The notes: a model not told the origin generated them from the letters alone. Positions 17,329 through 26,212 are shown, counted from the stretch's first letter. The stretch is 64,000 bases of DNA from Thermocaproicibacter sp036844765 (GCA_036844765.1 DAIUFE010000001.1:62001-126000); one strand, 5' to 3'. Numbers and translations are program-made.

Positions 17329-17886
17329 ATGAGCTGGATTCCGTGGGCCGTCATCGCGGCGATCGTCGTGATCCTGATCCTGTGGGCGGTCTCCGCCTAC
17401 AACAGGCTGGTCGCCTTTTCCGTCCGGGTCGACAACGGCTGGTCACAGATCGACGTTCAGCTGAAAAAACGGTTCGACCTGATCCCGAATCTCGTCGAAA
17501 CGGTCAAGGGGTACGCCGCGCACGAAAAATCGACCTTTGAAGAAGTGACGAGATGGCGCAGCGCGGCGATGAGCTCCAAAACACCGGAGGAGGTCGTAAA
17601 AAACAACGAGGGCCTCTCGCGCGCGATCGTCAACCTGTTCGCCACCGCCGAACGGTACCCGGACCTGAAGGCCAACCAGAATTTCCTTGACCTGCAAAGA
17701 CAGCTTCAGGAGATCGAATCGAAGATCGCCTTTGCGCGCCAGTTCTATAACGACACCGCCATGAAATACAACGAATACACGCTGCGGTTCCCGTCCAGCA
17801 TCGTCGCCTCGATGTTCCATTTCGTAAGAAGGCCGTATTTTGAGGTCGAAGAGGCCGCCAAAGCGGTTCCGCAGGTCAGGTTTTAG
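17329..17886 (+). CDS. lemA: LemA family membrane-anchored protein
   Basis: The 185-residue protein has one N-terminal membrane segment (residues 4-24) and a helical extracytoplasmic domain with the LemA signatures YNRLV, VDNGWSQIDVQLKKR and FLDLQRQLQEIE. LemA proteins are exported helical bundles with no firmly established function. It starts within two bases of the rex stop after an ATAAGGAGG SD, and the DUF2207 gene follows. That pairing is common in Firmicutes and suggests they act together at the envelope. Confidence 0.92.
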   Translation: MSWIPWAVIAAIVVILILWAVSAYNRLVAFSVRVDNGWSQIDVQLKKRFDLIPNLVETVKGYAAHEKSTFEEVTRWRSAAMSSKTPEEVVKNNEGLSRAIVNLFATAERYPDLKANQNFLDLQRQLQEIESKIAFARQFYNDTAMKYNEYTLRFPSSIVASMFHFVRRPYFEVEEAAKAVPQVRF

Positions 17887-17920
17887 CCGGGCCGGAACGA
17901 AGAGGCCGAAAGGGGAGCTT

Positions 17921-19900
17921 ATGTTTTACCGTCTTTTCAGAAAGGCCGGCCGCTTCCTTTCAGTCGCCGCGCTGGCCCTTGCGCTCTGCCTTTTTCCGGC
18001 CGGAAGCCCGGCTTTCGCCGCGTCGGGCGGACAGTCGATGGAAAAGCTCAGCGTCGAGCTGCGGCCCGCCCCGAACGGCGACGTCGCCGTGAAGCAGGTC
18101 TGGCGGGTCCGGCTCGAGGACCGGGGCAGGCCCTACCGCAATCTCTATTTTTCGTACTCCCTGCCGCAGGGCGGGGAAAGTTCGGAGATGGTCTCGGAGC
18201 CCGCCGTCTACGACAACGACCGCGGGGTCGCCTACGCCTACGCCGGGGACGTCGACCCCGAAAGCGTCTCCGGCGACGAGTTGGAGGGCCAGTGCTACCG
18301 GCACGTCTCGGGCGGCACGGTGGAGCTGGGGTGGTTCATGCCGGCCCTCGACGAGGGGACCCGCACGTTCACGCTGACCTACACCCTCCGCAACCTGATG
18401 CAGATCTACAGCGACACGGCGGAGCTGTACCTCTATCTCCTTCCGCAAAAATTCGGGCTGCCGGTGGAAGACCTGAGCGGTTCGGTGCTTCTCCCGAAAG
18501 GCGGCAAGCTCGGCGAAAACCTGTGGGCCTGGCTGCACACCGACGTGCGGGACAGCGGGATCCAGTCGGGCACCGTGGACCGGGTCGATTTTTCGGCCCG
18601 GGGAATCCCGGCGGAAACCTCCGTTGAGCTGCGGGTCTGCGCGCCGGTTTCGCTTTTCCCGCTCTCGGAGAAGAAGTCGTCCGAAGCCGCCCTCGCCAGG
18701 ATCCAGGCGGAGGAGCAGCGGGACGCCGACCGGGCGGCCGCCGCCGCGAACCGCGAATTCTGGCTCGGCGTCCTCGACGCCGTGGGCGCGGGTCTGCTGC
18801 TGGTCGTCGCGGTGATCCTGTTCGTCTGGGCCAGGCGCAAAAACCGGCGATTGAAAATCGACGCGCCGGAATATACGCGGGACATCCCGCCGGGCAACAG
18901 CCCGGCCGGCGTCGCAAACCTCTACTATTACTACGACGGCGTCGGGGAGAAGCAGAAAAACAGGATGTTCAGCGCGACTTTCCTGAGCCTCGCGCACAAG
19001 GGATACGTGCGCTTCCGGGAGGAAAACAAGGACTTCGCCGCGGAGCTGACCGAAAGCGCGGCCGGCGCGCCGCTCACGAAAAGCGAAACTGTGTTTTACA
19101 AGCTGATCTCCGAGGCGGCCGGAGAGTTCCAGGGCGCTTTCACCATGAAGCAGCTCAGGCAGTACGCCGAGAAGCATCCGCATTCCGTCAGCCGGGAGAT
19201 GGACGATTTTCTGTCGGCTTCCCGCCGGGAGATCGCCGGGCGCGGTTATTTCCGGGATAAGCCGGCCTCCTACGGCGTTCTGAAGGCGGCGGGCATCGTG
19301 CTGATCGCCGCGGCTTTCGCGCTGTTCTTCGGCACCGGCGCCGGAAAGGCGCTGCTGGTCTATCTGCCGCTCTCGATGATCGTCTCCGGCTTCCTGCTGA
19401 TCCTGGCCGGTTCCGTCAAAATGAAGCTGAGCGAGAAGGGAGAACAGGATCTCGGCCTCTGGAACGGCCTCAAAAAATATATGCTCGAGTTTTCCCGCAT
19501 GAAAGAATACGGCGTGCCGCAGCTCGCCCTGTGGGAGGAATATCTCGTCTACGCCACCATGATGGGCGTCTCGAAGGAAGTCTGCGCGCAGCTCAAGCTG
19601 GTCTATCCGCAGCTTTCCGAGGGCACGGGCGTGGGCTTCGACCCGTCGGCCGGTTTTCTGTACTACATGTTCTGGCCGCGCGCCTACGGCGGAGGCTTCT
19701 TCGGCGGCCGCGGATTCGGCGAGTCGCTGGGAGTCTCGCTCGGCGACATCGGCCGGGCTGCCACAAGGCTCGCGAACCCTCCCGCCAACGGGAACGGCGG
19801 CTTCGGCCGCGGCGGTTTCGGCGGCGGCGGTTTCGGAGGGGGAGGCTTCTCCGGCGGCGGGGGCGGCTTCGGCGGAGGCGGAGGCGGCGGCGTCCGCTGA
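17921..19900 (+). CDS. DUF2207-type membrane protein with Gly-rich C-terminal tail
   Basis: The 659-residue protein has a cleavable-looking signal peptide (1-33, ending AFAA), a large extracytoplasmic beta-rich region, a membrane segment near 290-310, a cytoplasmic region with a YYYYDG-type block, and two further membrane segments near 465-510. The last 35 residues are repeated Gly and Phe. The layout is that of DUF2207 proteins, which commonly neighbour LemA; their function is unknown. The ATG at 17921 follows GGGGAG; starting earlier would add a basic stretch with no signal peptide. Confidence 0.82.
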   Translation: MFYRLFRKAGRFLSVAALALALCLFPAGSPAFAASGGQSMEKLSVELRPAPNGDVAVKQVWRVRLEDRGRPYRNLYFSYSLPQGGESSEMVSEPAVYDNDRGVAYAYAGDVDPESVSGDELEGQCYRHVSGGTVELGWFMPALDEGTRTFTLTYTLRNLMQIYSDTAELYLYLLPQKFGLPVEDLSGSVLLPKGGKLGENLWAWLHTDVRDSGIQSGTVDRVDFSARGIPAETSVELRVCAPVSLFPLSEKKSSEAALARIQAEEQRDADRAAAAANREFWLGVLDAVGAGLLLVVAVILFVWARRKNRRLKIDAPEYTRDIPPGNSPAGVANLYYYYDGVGEKQKNRMFSATFLSLAHKGYVRFREENKDFAAELTESAAGAPLTKSETVFYKLISEAAGEFQGAFTMKQLRQYAEKHPHSVSREMDDFLSASRREIAGRGYFRDKPASYGVLKAAGIVLIAAAFALFFGTGAGKALLVYLPLSMIVSGFLLILAGSVKMKLSEKGEQDLGLWNGLKKYMLEFSRMKEYGVPQLALWEEYLVYATMMGVSKEVCAQLKLVYPQLSEGTGVGFDPSAGFLYYMFWPRAYGGGFFGGRGFGESLGVSLGDIGRAATRLANPPANGNGGFGRGGFGGGGFGGGGFSGGGGGFGGGGGGGVR

Positions 19901-19955
19901 CACGCGGCCGCGGTTTGAACACTCCCGGCTGCGCCGGGACTTCGGAGGAACGACT

Positions 19956-20144
19956 ATGAAAGATTACAGAGTCTTGCTGTTCGGGATCGCCCTGATTTTA
20001 TTTGGGATCGCCTGTGAGGTAATGCTGATTGACCGCACGGATACCGGCGTGTGGTGGATCGTGAATAAAATAGGGGGAGCGGCGCCGTTTGTGGGGATCG
20101 TGGTGTCGGCGGTCGGACTATCGACGGCAAACAGCGAAAAATAA
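19956..20144 (+). CDS. Small two-helix membrane protein, unrecognised
   Basis: The 62-residue product starts MKDYRVLLFGIALILFG and has two hydrophobic segments (about residues 6-24 and 38-56) with a short charged turn. A TCGGAGG SD sits ahead of the ATG. It lies 55 bases after the DUF2207 gene and is closed by a strong terminator, so it is probably the last gene of the acn-rex-lemA run. No family is recognised. Confidence 0.65.
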   Translation: MKDYRVLLFGIALILFGIACEVMLIDRTDTGVWWIVNKIGGAAPFVGIVVSAVGLSTANSEK

Positions 20145-20177
20145 GCCGAAGGTTCCGGTATTCCATTTGCAGGGACT

Positions 20178-20220
20178 AAAAGGACACAGCTGCGCGTCCG
20201 ACGCACGGCTGTGTCCTTTT
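20178..20220. terminator. Bidirectional intrinsic terminator
   Basis: A 13-bp perfect outer stem (20178-20190 with 20208-20220) with a further 4-bp inner stem ends in TTTT on both strands. It separates the plus-strand run from the convergent DUF4380-like gene. Confidence 0.85.
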
Positions 20221-20278
20221 GCGCTTTCGCACTGCAAAGAAATCCCGGCGCGCTTTTCTGCGGCGCATCGGGAAGCTG

Positions 20279-21190
20279 TTATTGCAGCTCTTTGATATAG
20301 CGGGCGATATCATCCTCGTCTGTGGGATTCAGGCTGTTTCTCGTATGGAACAGGGAAAGGTTCTCGACGTGCCGGATGGTTTCGCCGGGCTCCACGCGGT
20401 ACAGGGGGCTTAAAGATTCCAGCTCCGCGAAGTCCTTCCTCAGGCAGACCTCGCAGGAGGAGCCGAAATCCGGATAGGCCGCCTGCGGATTATGAACGTA
20501 GCGCTTCATCAGGGTGTATTTTTCGCCCGCGTAAGCGGCCCAGCCCAAAACGTCGTTGACGCCGATCTTGAGGGGCGTGCCGTTCTCCGGCTCGTGCCGC
20601 ACGGTCAGGAAGCGGTCCCCCAAAAACACCCGGCCGTCCCGGAGGGCCGTCCCCGGCCAGAGCACGATCGCCCGGCTGGGGCGCAGCGAATCGCGGCCGT
20701 CCGTATTCTGCGGCAATACGGCGACGCCGCCGCCCTTCAGCATGGTCGCGGGCCACAGTCCGAAGTTTTTGGCCTCCCGCGAGCAGTTCTTGGCGGTGTG
20801 CACCACCATGATGTCCGAAGCGTCCTCGCCCATGAGAATCTCAAAGCCGGCCTGGATCTCCGTCGCCTTCTGTTTGGGCGCCGTGAACGAAACGCCCTCC
20901 GGCAGGACGCTGTAGACGACGGGGGAGTCGTCCGGATCAAATCCGGCCGCCCGCACCGGGCTGAGCCAGAGCCGGTGCCCGCCGTAATAATAAAAGGTGC
21001 CGCCGCCCTCTTTGGGGCAGGGGAGGGCATAGCTCCGCTCCCGGTCCTCATACAGGACGTTCTCGGTTCCCTGAAAGCCGAAGAAAATGATCCGCGGCCC
21101 GAACTCTATCGTGACGACGGCGTCCAGAATTCCGTTGGTGATCCGGACGCATTTGCCGTAGTTTTCAAATTCGGTTTCCTGAACTTTCAA
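20279..21190 (-). CDS. DUF4380-like protein, galactose mutarotase-type fold
   Basis: The 303-residue protein has an N-terminal ITNGILDAVVTIEFGPRI block and a YYYGGHRLWLSP segment, the look of DUF4380 and aldose-1-epimerase-like beta-sandwich proteins. The substrate is unknown. The start is TTG (21188-21190), with GGAGG 10 bases ahead and a 4-base overlap with the tmcAL stop, which implies translational coupling to a tRNA-modifying enzyme. Several in-frame codons upstream lie inside tmcAL and have no SD. Confidence 0.7.
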   Translation of the reverse strand: MKVQETEFENYGKCVRITNGILDAVVTIEFGPRIIFFGFQGTENVLYEDRERSYALPCPKEGGGTFYYYGGHRLWLSPVRAAGFDPDDSPVVYSVLPEGVSFTAPKQKATEIQAGFEILMGEDASDIMVVHTAKNCSREAKNFGLWPATMLKGGGVAVLPQNTDGRDSLRPSRAIVLWPGTALRDGRVFLGDRFLTVRHEPENGTPLKIGVNDVLGWAAYAGEKYTLMKRYVHNPQAAYPDFGSSCEVCLRKDFAELESLSPLYRVEPGETIRHVENLSLFHTRNSLNPTDEDDIARYIKELQ

Positions 21191-22404
21191 ATCGAAAGAC
21201 CCTCCTCGTTGGAACTCGGCAGAACGGCGACCCCGGACGTTTCCTCCAGCCCGCAGGGGCACGCGCCGGGCATGCAGAGGGCGTAGAGGTCGGCCGCCCT
21301 GTTTTCAAGCCGGAACAGGCTTCTCGCCGCCTCGCCCAGCGGCCGGACGTCCGCCCGCCGGGAAACGACGGGGAGCGCGCCGACCTCCTTCGCTTTCCTC
21401 AGGATCGCGGCGCCGCCCCGGCCGATGCCGAGCACGCGCAGGTACGGCACCGGCCCGGCGCTGTCGGAAGCGCGCAGGCCCAGAAAAGCGGAAAGCACGA
21501 TCCGCCGGATCCTGGCGTGGGGATACCGCTTCGTCTTTGCCAGGGCGTAAAGCTCCTCCAGCGTCCCCGCCCGCCGGGAGGCGGCGTACACGCGGTTCTC
21601 CAGCCCTTCGCTGAGATCCGGCAGGCGGGAGAAGTCCTCCCGTTTTAAGGTCCGGAGCTTCGCGAGAATCCCGCGCTCCAGAAAGGAAAGCCCCGCGGGA
21701 GCGCGGCCGGCTTTCAGTTCTTCCCGCAGAATGCCGAAAGCGGGCGGGGGCATATATGCCGCGCACGCGCGCCCGCCGCGGATCATCGCGCGCAGGCTGG
21801 CGGACGAGGCCGAGGCTCCGTCGGGCCGCAGGTCGCCGTGCGCCGCGCCCGTCCGCCGGACGGCGAACGGCTCCATCCGGGAGCCGAGCCGCTCCAGCGC
21901 CTTGAGGTACTCAATGCCGAGAATATCGTTGGGGCCGCGGAGCAGTTCGGCGGTTTCGGGGCCGAAGACCTCCCCGGCCGCCTTCTGGCGGGCGGCGGCG
22001 AACGTCGCCCCGCCCTCCAGCTCCCGGCGCAGCGCCCGGCGGAGCAGCGGCGAAGAGAGCGCCCCCGAAGCCTGCCTCAGCCGGTCCGCGGAGCCGCATT
22101 CGCTGCCGAAGCCGAGAACGTCCGCGCCGAGGGCATTGAGGACGGAGACTCCGCCGAACGCGAATTTTTCCGCGCCGGCGACGGCCCACGGCAGCGGGAT
22201 CTCGACGACCAGATCCGCGCCGCAGAGCAGGGCCTGCCTTGCCCTGGCCCATTTTGAAAGGACGGCCGCCTCGCCGCGCTGGACAAAATTTCCGCTCATG
22301 GCGACCGCGACGAGATCGGCGCCGTTTTCCCGCAGGATGCGGATCAGGCGGGCGTGGCCGCTGTGAAACGGGTTGAACTCGGCCACGATCCCGGCTGTCT
22401 TCAT
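21187..22404 (-). CDS. tmcAL: tRNA(Met) cytidine acetate ligase (TmcAL)
   Basis: TmcAL forms N4-acetylcytidine at the wobble base of elongator tRNA-Met from acetate and ATP, via acetyladenylate. The 405-residue protein begins MKTAGIVAEFNPFHSGH, carrying the nucleotidyltransferase HxGH motif, followed by MSGNFVQRGE. The family (formerly DUF795/YlbM) is often next to ackA in Firmicutes, and here it diverges from ackA. That is consistent with the shared acetate substrate, although the link is an inference. Confidence 0.93.
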   Translation of the reverse strand: MKTAGIVAEFNPFHSGHARLIRILRENGADLVAVAMSGNFVQRGEAAVLSKWARARQALLCGADLVVEIPLPWAVAGAEKFAFGGVSVLNALGADVLGFGSECGSADRLRQASGALSSPLLRRALRRELEGGATFAAARQKAAGEVFGPETAELLRGPNDILGIEYLKALERLGSRMEPFAVRRTGAAHGDLRPDGASASSASLRAMIRGGRACAAYMPPPAFGILREELKAGRAPAGLSFLERGILAKLRTLKREDFSRLPDLSEGLENRVYAASRRAGTLEELYALAKTKRYPHARIRRIVLSAFLGLRASDSAGPVPYLRVLGIGRGGAAILRKAKEVGALPVVSRRADVRPLGEAARSLFRLENRAADLYALCMPGACPCGLEETSGVAVLPSSNEEGLSI

Positions 22405-22576
22405 TTTATGCGAAACTCCTTGAATTTACACACTGTTTGTATTATTATAATAAGCGGTCTGTCCGTTTTATTATGGCAGATTTCCGCCTTTTTATTGTAC
22501 ACGGTTTCCGTTCCCGTTTCAATAGACGGAATTCTTTTTGCTGATTATTAAATATACGATAGACGGGGGTCCATGC

Positions 22577-23830
22577 ATGAAGATTTTGGTTATCAACGCA
22601 GGAAGTTCCTCATTAAAGTATCAGCTGATCGACATGGATACGGAAAAAATGATGGCGAAAGGCATCTGCGACAGGATCGGGACGGACGGGGCGTTCATCA
22701 AGTACCAGAAAGCGGGAAGGGACGCCAAAAAGTCCGTCCGCCCGATCAAGAACCACGTCGAGGCTTTCCGGCTCGTGACGGAGGCGCTGGTCAGCAAGGA
22801 GTCGGGAGTGATCTCCGATCTTTCCGAGATCAGCGCCGTCGGCCACCGGATCGTGCAGGGGGGCTCCATCTTCGACAAATCCGTTCTGGTTACGGACGAG
22901 GTCATCCGCCAGATCCAGAGCCTGATCCCGCTGGCGCCGCTCCACAACAAGTCGGAGGTGGACGCCATCCTCGCCAGCCGGGAGGTCTTCGGGGACAAGA
23001 TGCCGCAGTGCGTGGTCTTCGACACGTCGTTCCACTCCACCATGCCGGAAAAAGCGTACCTGTATGCGATCCCCTACGAATATTACGAGAAGTACAAGGT
23101 CCGCCGCTACGGCTTTCACGGCACGTCGCACCGCTATGTGAGCCACCACTGCGCGCACCTGATGCACCAGCCGCTCGAGGACATCAAGATGATCACCTGC
23201 CACATCGGCAACGGCTCCTCCATCGCGGCGATCCAGAACGGCAAGGTCATCGACACCAGCATGGGTCTCACGCCGCTGGACGGGTTCATGATGGGCACGC
23301 GTTCCGGCGCGCTGGACCCCTCCGTCGTCACGTTCATTATGGAGAAGGAGCACCTGACCCCGAAGCAGATGAACGATATCCTCAACAAAAAATCCGGCAC
23401 GCTCGGCATCTGCGGCATGAGCGACGACCGGGACGTCACCGAGGCCGAGATCCGCGGCAACCACCGGGCCAACCTCGCCCACGAGATGCTGAATTACCAG
23501 ATCACGAAATTCATCGGCGCCTACGCCGCCGCGATGAACGGGGTGGACTGCATCGTGTTCACGGCGGGGCTGGGGGAGAACCAGCCGATCATCCGGTACG
23601 GCGTCTGCCGCAGCCTGCGCTTTCTGGGCGTCAAGATCGACCCGATCCTGAACGACGAATATATCCACGGCAGGGAAGGCAAGATCTCCACATTCGACTC
23701 GACCGTCTCCGTCTACGTGATCAACACGAACGAGGAGCTGGTCATCGCCCGCGACACCAAGCAGATCGTGGACAGGCTGGCCTACGCCTCGACGCCGGAC
23801 CGCACCCACGTCGATCTGGAGGACGTCTGA
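22577..23830 (+). CDS. ackA: Acetate kinase
   Basis: AckA interconverts acetyl phosphate plus ADP and acetate plus ATP, the energy-yielding end of acetate fermentation. The 417-residue protein starts MKILVINAGSSSLKYQL and has the RRYGFHGTSH motif, HIGNGSS and the C-terminal FTAGLGENQP nucleotide block. The ATG at 22577 follows a GGGGG SD; an in-frame ATG at 22538 has none and would add a non-homologous leader. pta is not adjacent. Confidence 0.96.
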   Translation: MKILVINAGSSSLKYQLIDMDTEKMMAKGICDRIGTDGAFIKYQKAGRDAKKSVRPIKNHVEAFRLVTEALVSKESGVISDLSEISAVGHRIVQGGSIFDKSVLVTDEVIRQIQSLIPLAPLHNKSEVDAILASREVFGDKMPQCVVFDTSFHSTMPEKAYLYAIPYEYYEKYKVRRYGFHGTSHRYVSHHCAHLMHQPLEDIKMITCHIGNGSSIAAIQNGKVIDTSMGLTPLDGFMMGTRSGALDPSVVTFIMEKEHLTPKQMNDILNKKSGTLGICGMSDDRDVTEAEIRGNHRANLAHEMLNYQITKFIGAYAAAMNGVDCIVFTAGLGENQPIIRYGVCRSLRFLGVKIDPILNDEYIHGREGKISTFDSTVSVYVINTNEELVIARDTKQIVDRLAYASTPDRTHVDLEDV

Positions 23831-23861
23831 GGACCGGTTCCAGTTTGTATATTGACGGTCG

Positions 23862-23899
23862 CCCCACGCATATAAATGATGCGGTGGGGTGATTTTTTT
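23862..23899 (+). terminator. ackA terminator whose 3' stem is the cwlD ribosome site
   Basis: A 10-bp stem with one bulged base (23862-23871 with 23879-23889, 7-nt loop) is followed within three bases by seven Ts (23893-23899). The 3' arm GGTGGGG also serves as the SD of cwlD, whose TTG start begins in the T-run. Confidence 0.75.
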
Positions 23900-24617
23900 G
23901 AACTCGACGAAGAGCAACGCGGTCCCGATTTTCGTCCTGATCCTGTGCTGCCTGGCCTTTCTGCTGTTTTCGTTCATCTCCTGCGACAGGATCGGGAAGA
24001 TGGCCTCGGCCCTCGCGCGCGAGACGCCGCGGACCATCGTCGTCGACGCGGGCCACGGCGGGGAGGACGGGGGAGCCGTCTCAAAATCGGGCGTCTCGGA
24101 AAAAAACATCAATCTCGCCGTCGCCGAGGACCTGCGGCAGCTTCTGCAGGCTTCCGGTTTCCGCGTCGTGATGACGCGTACGTCGGACGTTTCGATCTCG
24201 GACGATCTGGACACCATCCGCGAGCGGAAAACGAGCGACCTCCACAACCGCATGAAGATTGTCGAATCGCAGGGCGACTGCGTTTTCGTCAGCATCCACC
24301 AGAACCAGTTCCCGCAGAGCCGGTACCACGGCGCGCAGGTTTTTTATTCCGGGAACACGGATTCCTCCAAGTCCCTCGCGGAGGCGATCCGCGGCAGGAT
24401 CGTGGGGATGCTCCAGAAGGACAACACCCGCCAGACGAAGCCGGCCACCAGCTCGATCTATCTTCTCTACCACGCGAAGGTGCCGGCCGTCCTGGTCGAG
24501 TGCGGTTTTCTCTCCAACGACGCCGAAGCCGCGCTCCTTCAGGACGAAGCCTACCAGAAAAAAATGGCGTTCGCCATCTACTGCGGTCTGCTGGATTTCT
24601 GCACGGGAAAGGCCTGA
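23898..24617 (+). CDS. cwlD: N-acetylmuramoyl-L-alanine amidase, CwlD-like
   Basis: The 239-residue protein has an N-terminal membrane anchor (residues 8-27) and an Amidase_3 domain with the zinc and catalytic motifs DAGHGGEDGG, SIHQN and ECGFLSN. A membrane-anchored amidase of this size in a spore former best matches CwlD, which helps make muramic-delta-lactam in spore cortex; a vegetative amidase is the alternative. I chose TTG at 23898. A GTG at 23889 is in frame but lies inside the SD. Confidence 0.85.
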   Translation: MNSTKSNAVPIFVLILCCLAFLLFSFISCDRIGKMASALARETPRTIVVDAGHGGEDGGAVSKSGVSEKNINLAVAEDLRQLLQASGFRVVMTRTSDVSISDDLDTIRERKTSDLHNRMKIVESQGDCVFVSIHQNQFPQSRYHGAQVFYSGNTDSSKSLAEAIRGRIVGMLQKDNTRQTKPATSSIYLLYHAKVPAVLVECGFLSNDAEAALLQDEAYQKKMAFAIYCGLLDFCTGKA

Positions 24618-24630
24618 GCGGGCCTTTCTT
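24608..24630 (+). terminator. Short hairpin at the cwlD stop codon
   Basis: A 7-bp stem (24608-24614 with 24621-24627) spans the stop codon and runs into TTTCTT. The T-run is short, so it may be a weak terminator before the radA promoter. Confidence 0.5.
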
Positions 24631-24657
24631 GTATTTGCGGTCCGAATCCGATATAAT
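24629..24657 (+). promoter_or_regulatory. Sigma-A-type promoter for radA
   Basis: TTGTAT (24629-24634) and TATAAT (24652-24657) are 17 bases apart; the latter is about 33 bases ahead of the radA start. Confidence 0.65.
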
Positions 24658-24690
24658 GGGGAGGAAAAAGCCGGGAATGAAGGTTGCGAG

Positions 24691-26094
24691 ATGGCCGGAA
24701 AAGCAAAGAGCGTCTACGTCTGTTCTCAGTGCGGTTTTGAGTCCCCGAAATGGTTCGGGAAATGCCCGGGCTGCGGGCAGTGGAATACGATGGAGGAAGA
24801 GGTCCGGGAGCCGGCGGTAAAGAAGCCGTTTTCCGCCGCCCGGAGGAGCGCCGTGCGCCCCGTGCCGATCTCGGAGATCAGCATGGCGGAAGAAGCGCGG
24901 TACCGCACGGGACTGAGCGAGCTGGACCGCGTCCTCGGCGGCGGAATCGTCAAGGGCTCGCTGATCCTGATCAGCGGCGAGCCGGGGATCGGCAAATCGA
25001 CCATTCTGCTCCAGATCTGCGGATTTCTGGGACAAACCCTTAAAATTCTGTATGTATCCGGGGAGGAATCCGCCCGGCAGATCAAGCTGCGGGCCGCCCG
25101 CCTGGGGGTGGAGGGCCGGAACCTCTACGTACTGGCGGAGACGGACCTGAACGCCGTCCTCGAGCAGGTCCGCGCGGAAAGACCCGACCTGCTGATGATC
25201 GATTCCATCCAGACCATGAACGACACGGACCTCAGTTCCTCGCCGGGCAGCGTGACGCAGGTGCGGGAATGCACCGCCGCCGTGATGCGCACGGCCAAAA
25301 CGCTCGAGATTCCCGCCCTGCTCGTCGGTCACGTGAACAAGGACGGGGCGATCGCGGGCCCGAAAGTGCTGGAGCACATCGTCGACACCGTGCTGTATTT
25401 CGAGGGGGACCGCCAGATGCCCTACCGGATCCTCCGCGCGGTCAAGAACCGGTACGGCTCGACCAACGAGATCGGCGTGTTCGACATGGGGGAGAACGGC
25501 CTGCGGCAGGTGGAGAACCCGTCCCTCGCGCTGCTCTCCGGCAGACCGAAGCACGTGGCGGGGACCTGCGTGACCTGCATGATGGAGGGCTCCCGCCCGA
25601 TCCTCGCGGAGATCCAGGGCCTGGCGACGACCTCCGGCTTCGGGACGCCGCGCCGGATGTCCACCGGCTTCGATTACAACCGGATGTCCCTGCTCCTCGC
25701 GGTTCTTGAAAAGCGGGCGGGCTTCTATTTTTCCAACCTCGACGCCTATGTAAACGTCGTGGGCGGCCTGCGGCTCGACGAACCGGCGGGCGACCTCGCG
25801 GTGGCTCTCTCGCTGATCTCGAGCCTGAAGGACATTCCGGTGGACGGCGGGACCATCGTTTTCGGGGAGATCGGTCTGGCGGGCGAGCTGCGCGCCGTCA
25901 CGCATGCGCAGGCGCGCATCAGCGAGGCCGGCCGGCTCGGCTTTGAACGGTGCGTCCTCCCCGTCCACTGCCTGGAGCGCCTCGGCGGCAGGTCCGCCTC
26001 CATCCGCCTGGTCGGCGTCAGGACCGTGCGGGAGGCGTTTGAGGCTGCTGCGGAGCGGCCGGCCGGCGGCCCTCCCGCGGCGCGCGGGGAATGA
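24691..26094 (+). CDS. radA: DNA repair protein RadA
   Basis: RadA is a RecA-like, DnaB-type helicase that promotes branch migration in recombination. The 467-residue protein has an N-terminal four-Cys zinc finger (CSQCG and CPGCG), Walker A GEPGIGKST, the RadA motif as KNRYG instead of the usual KNRFG, and a C-terminal Lon-like domain ending in an Ala/Pro/Gly-rich tail. The ATG follows AAGG with a 7-nt gap. Its last 77 bases overlap a convergent small gene. Confidence 0.95.
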   Translation: MAGKAKSVYVCSQCGFESPKWFGKCPGCGQWNTMEEEVREPAVKKPFSAARRSAVRPVPISEISMAEEARYRTGLSELDRVLGGGIVKGSLILISGEPGIGKSTILLQICGFLGQTLKILYVSGEESARQIKLRAARLGVEGRNLYVLAETDLNAVLEQVRAERPDLLMIDSIQTMNDTDLSSSPGSVTQVRECTAAVMRTAKTLEIPALLVGHVNKDGAIAGPKVLEHIVDTVLYFEGDRQMPYRILRAVKNRYGSTNEIGVFDMGENGLRQVENPSLALLSGRPKHVAGTCVTCMMEGSRPILAEIQGLATTSGFGTPRRMSTGFDYNRMSLLLAVLEKRAGFYFSNLDAYVNVVGGLRLDEPAGDLAVALSLISSLKDIPVDGGTIVFGEIGLAGELRAVTHAQARISEAGRLGFERCVLPVHCLERLGGRSASIRLVGVRTVREAFEAAAERPAGGPPAARGE

Positions 26095-26212
26095 CTTTGA
26101 TGCAGTGGACGCATCCGTTCCCGGTGTAGTTGGTAATCGCGGAGGGCATGTCCAGCGCGCAATACCCGTCTTTCTGATAGATGCAGTCCACGTCGCACTG
26201 AATCAGGCTCAT
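26018..26212 (-). CDS. Small Cys-rich protein (DUF1540-like), unrecognised role
   Basis: The 64-residue product begins MSLIQCDVDCIYQKDGYCAL and has five Cys in its first 38 residues, a spacing that recalls small metal-binding DUF1540-type proteins of Clostridia. The second half is Arg/Pro-rich and is the reverse strand of radA codons. The start has a good GAGGTGA SD. It may be a real Cys-rich gene whose C-terminal half was extended into radA. Function unknown. Confidence 0.55.
   Translation of the reverse strand: MSLIQCDVDCIYQKDGYCALDMPSAITNYTGNGCVHCIKVIPRAPREGRRPAAPQQPQTPPARS

Noticed and set aside
19780..19900. Gly-codon repeats at the end of the DUF2207 gene as a DNA repeat or CRISPR-like array
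   Set aside because: They are simple protein-coding GGC-rich repeats without constant spacing or dyad repeats.
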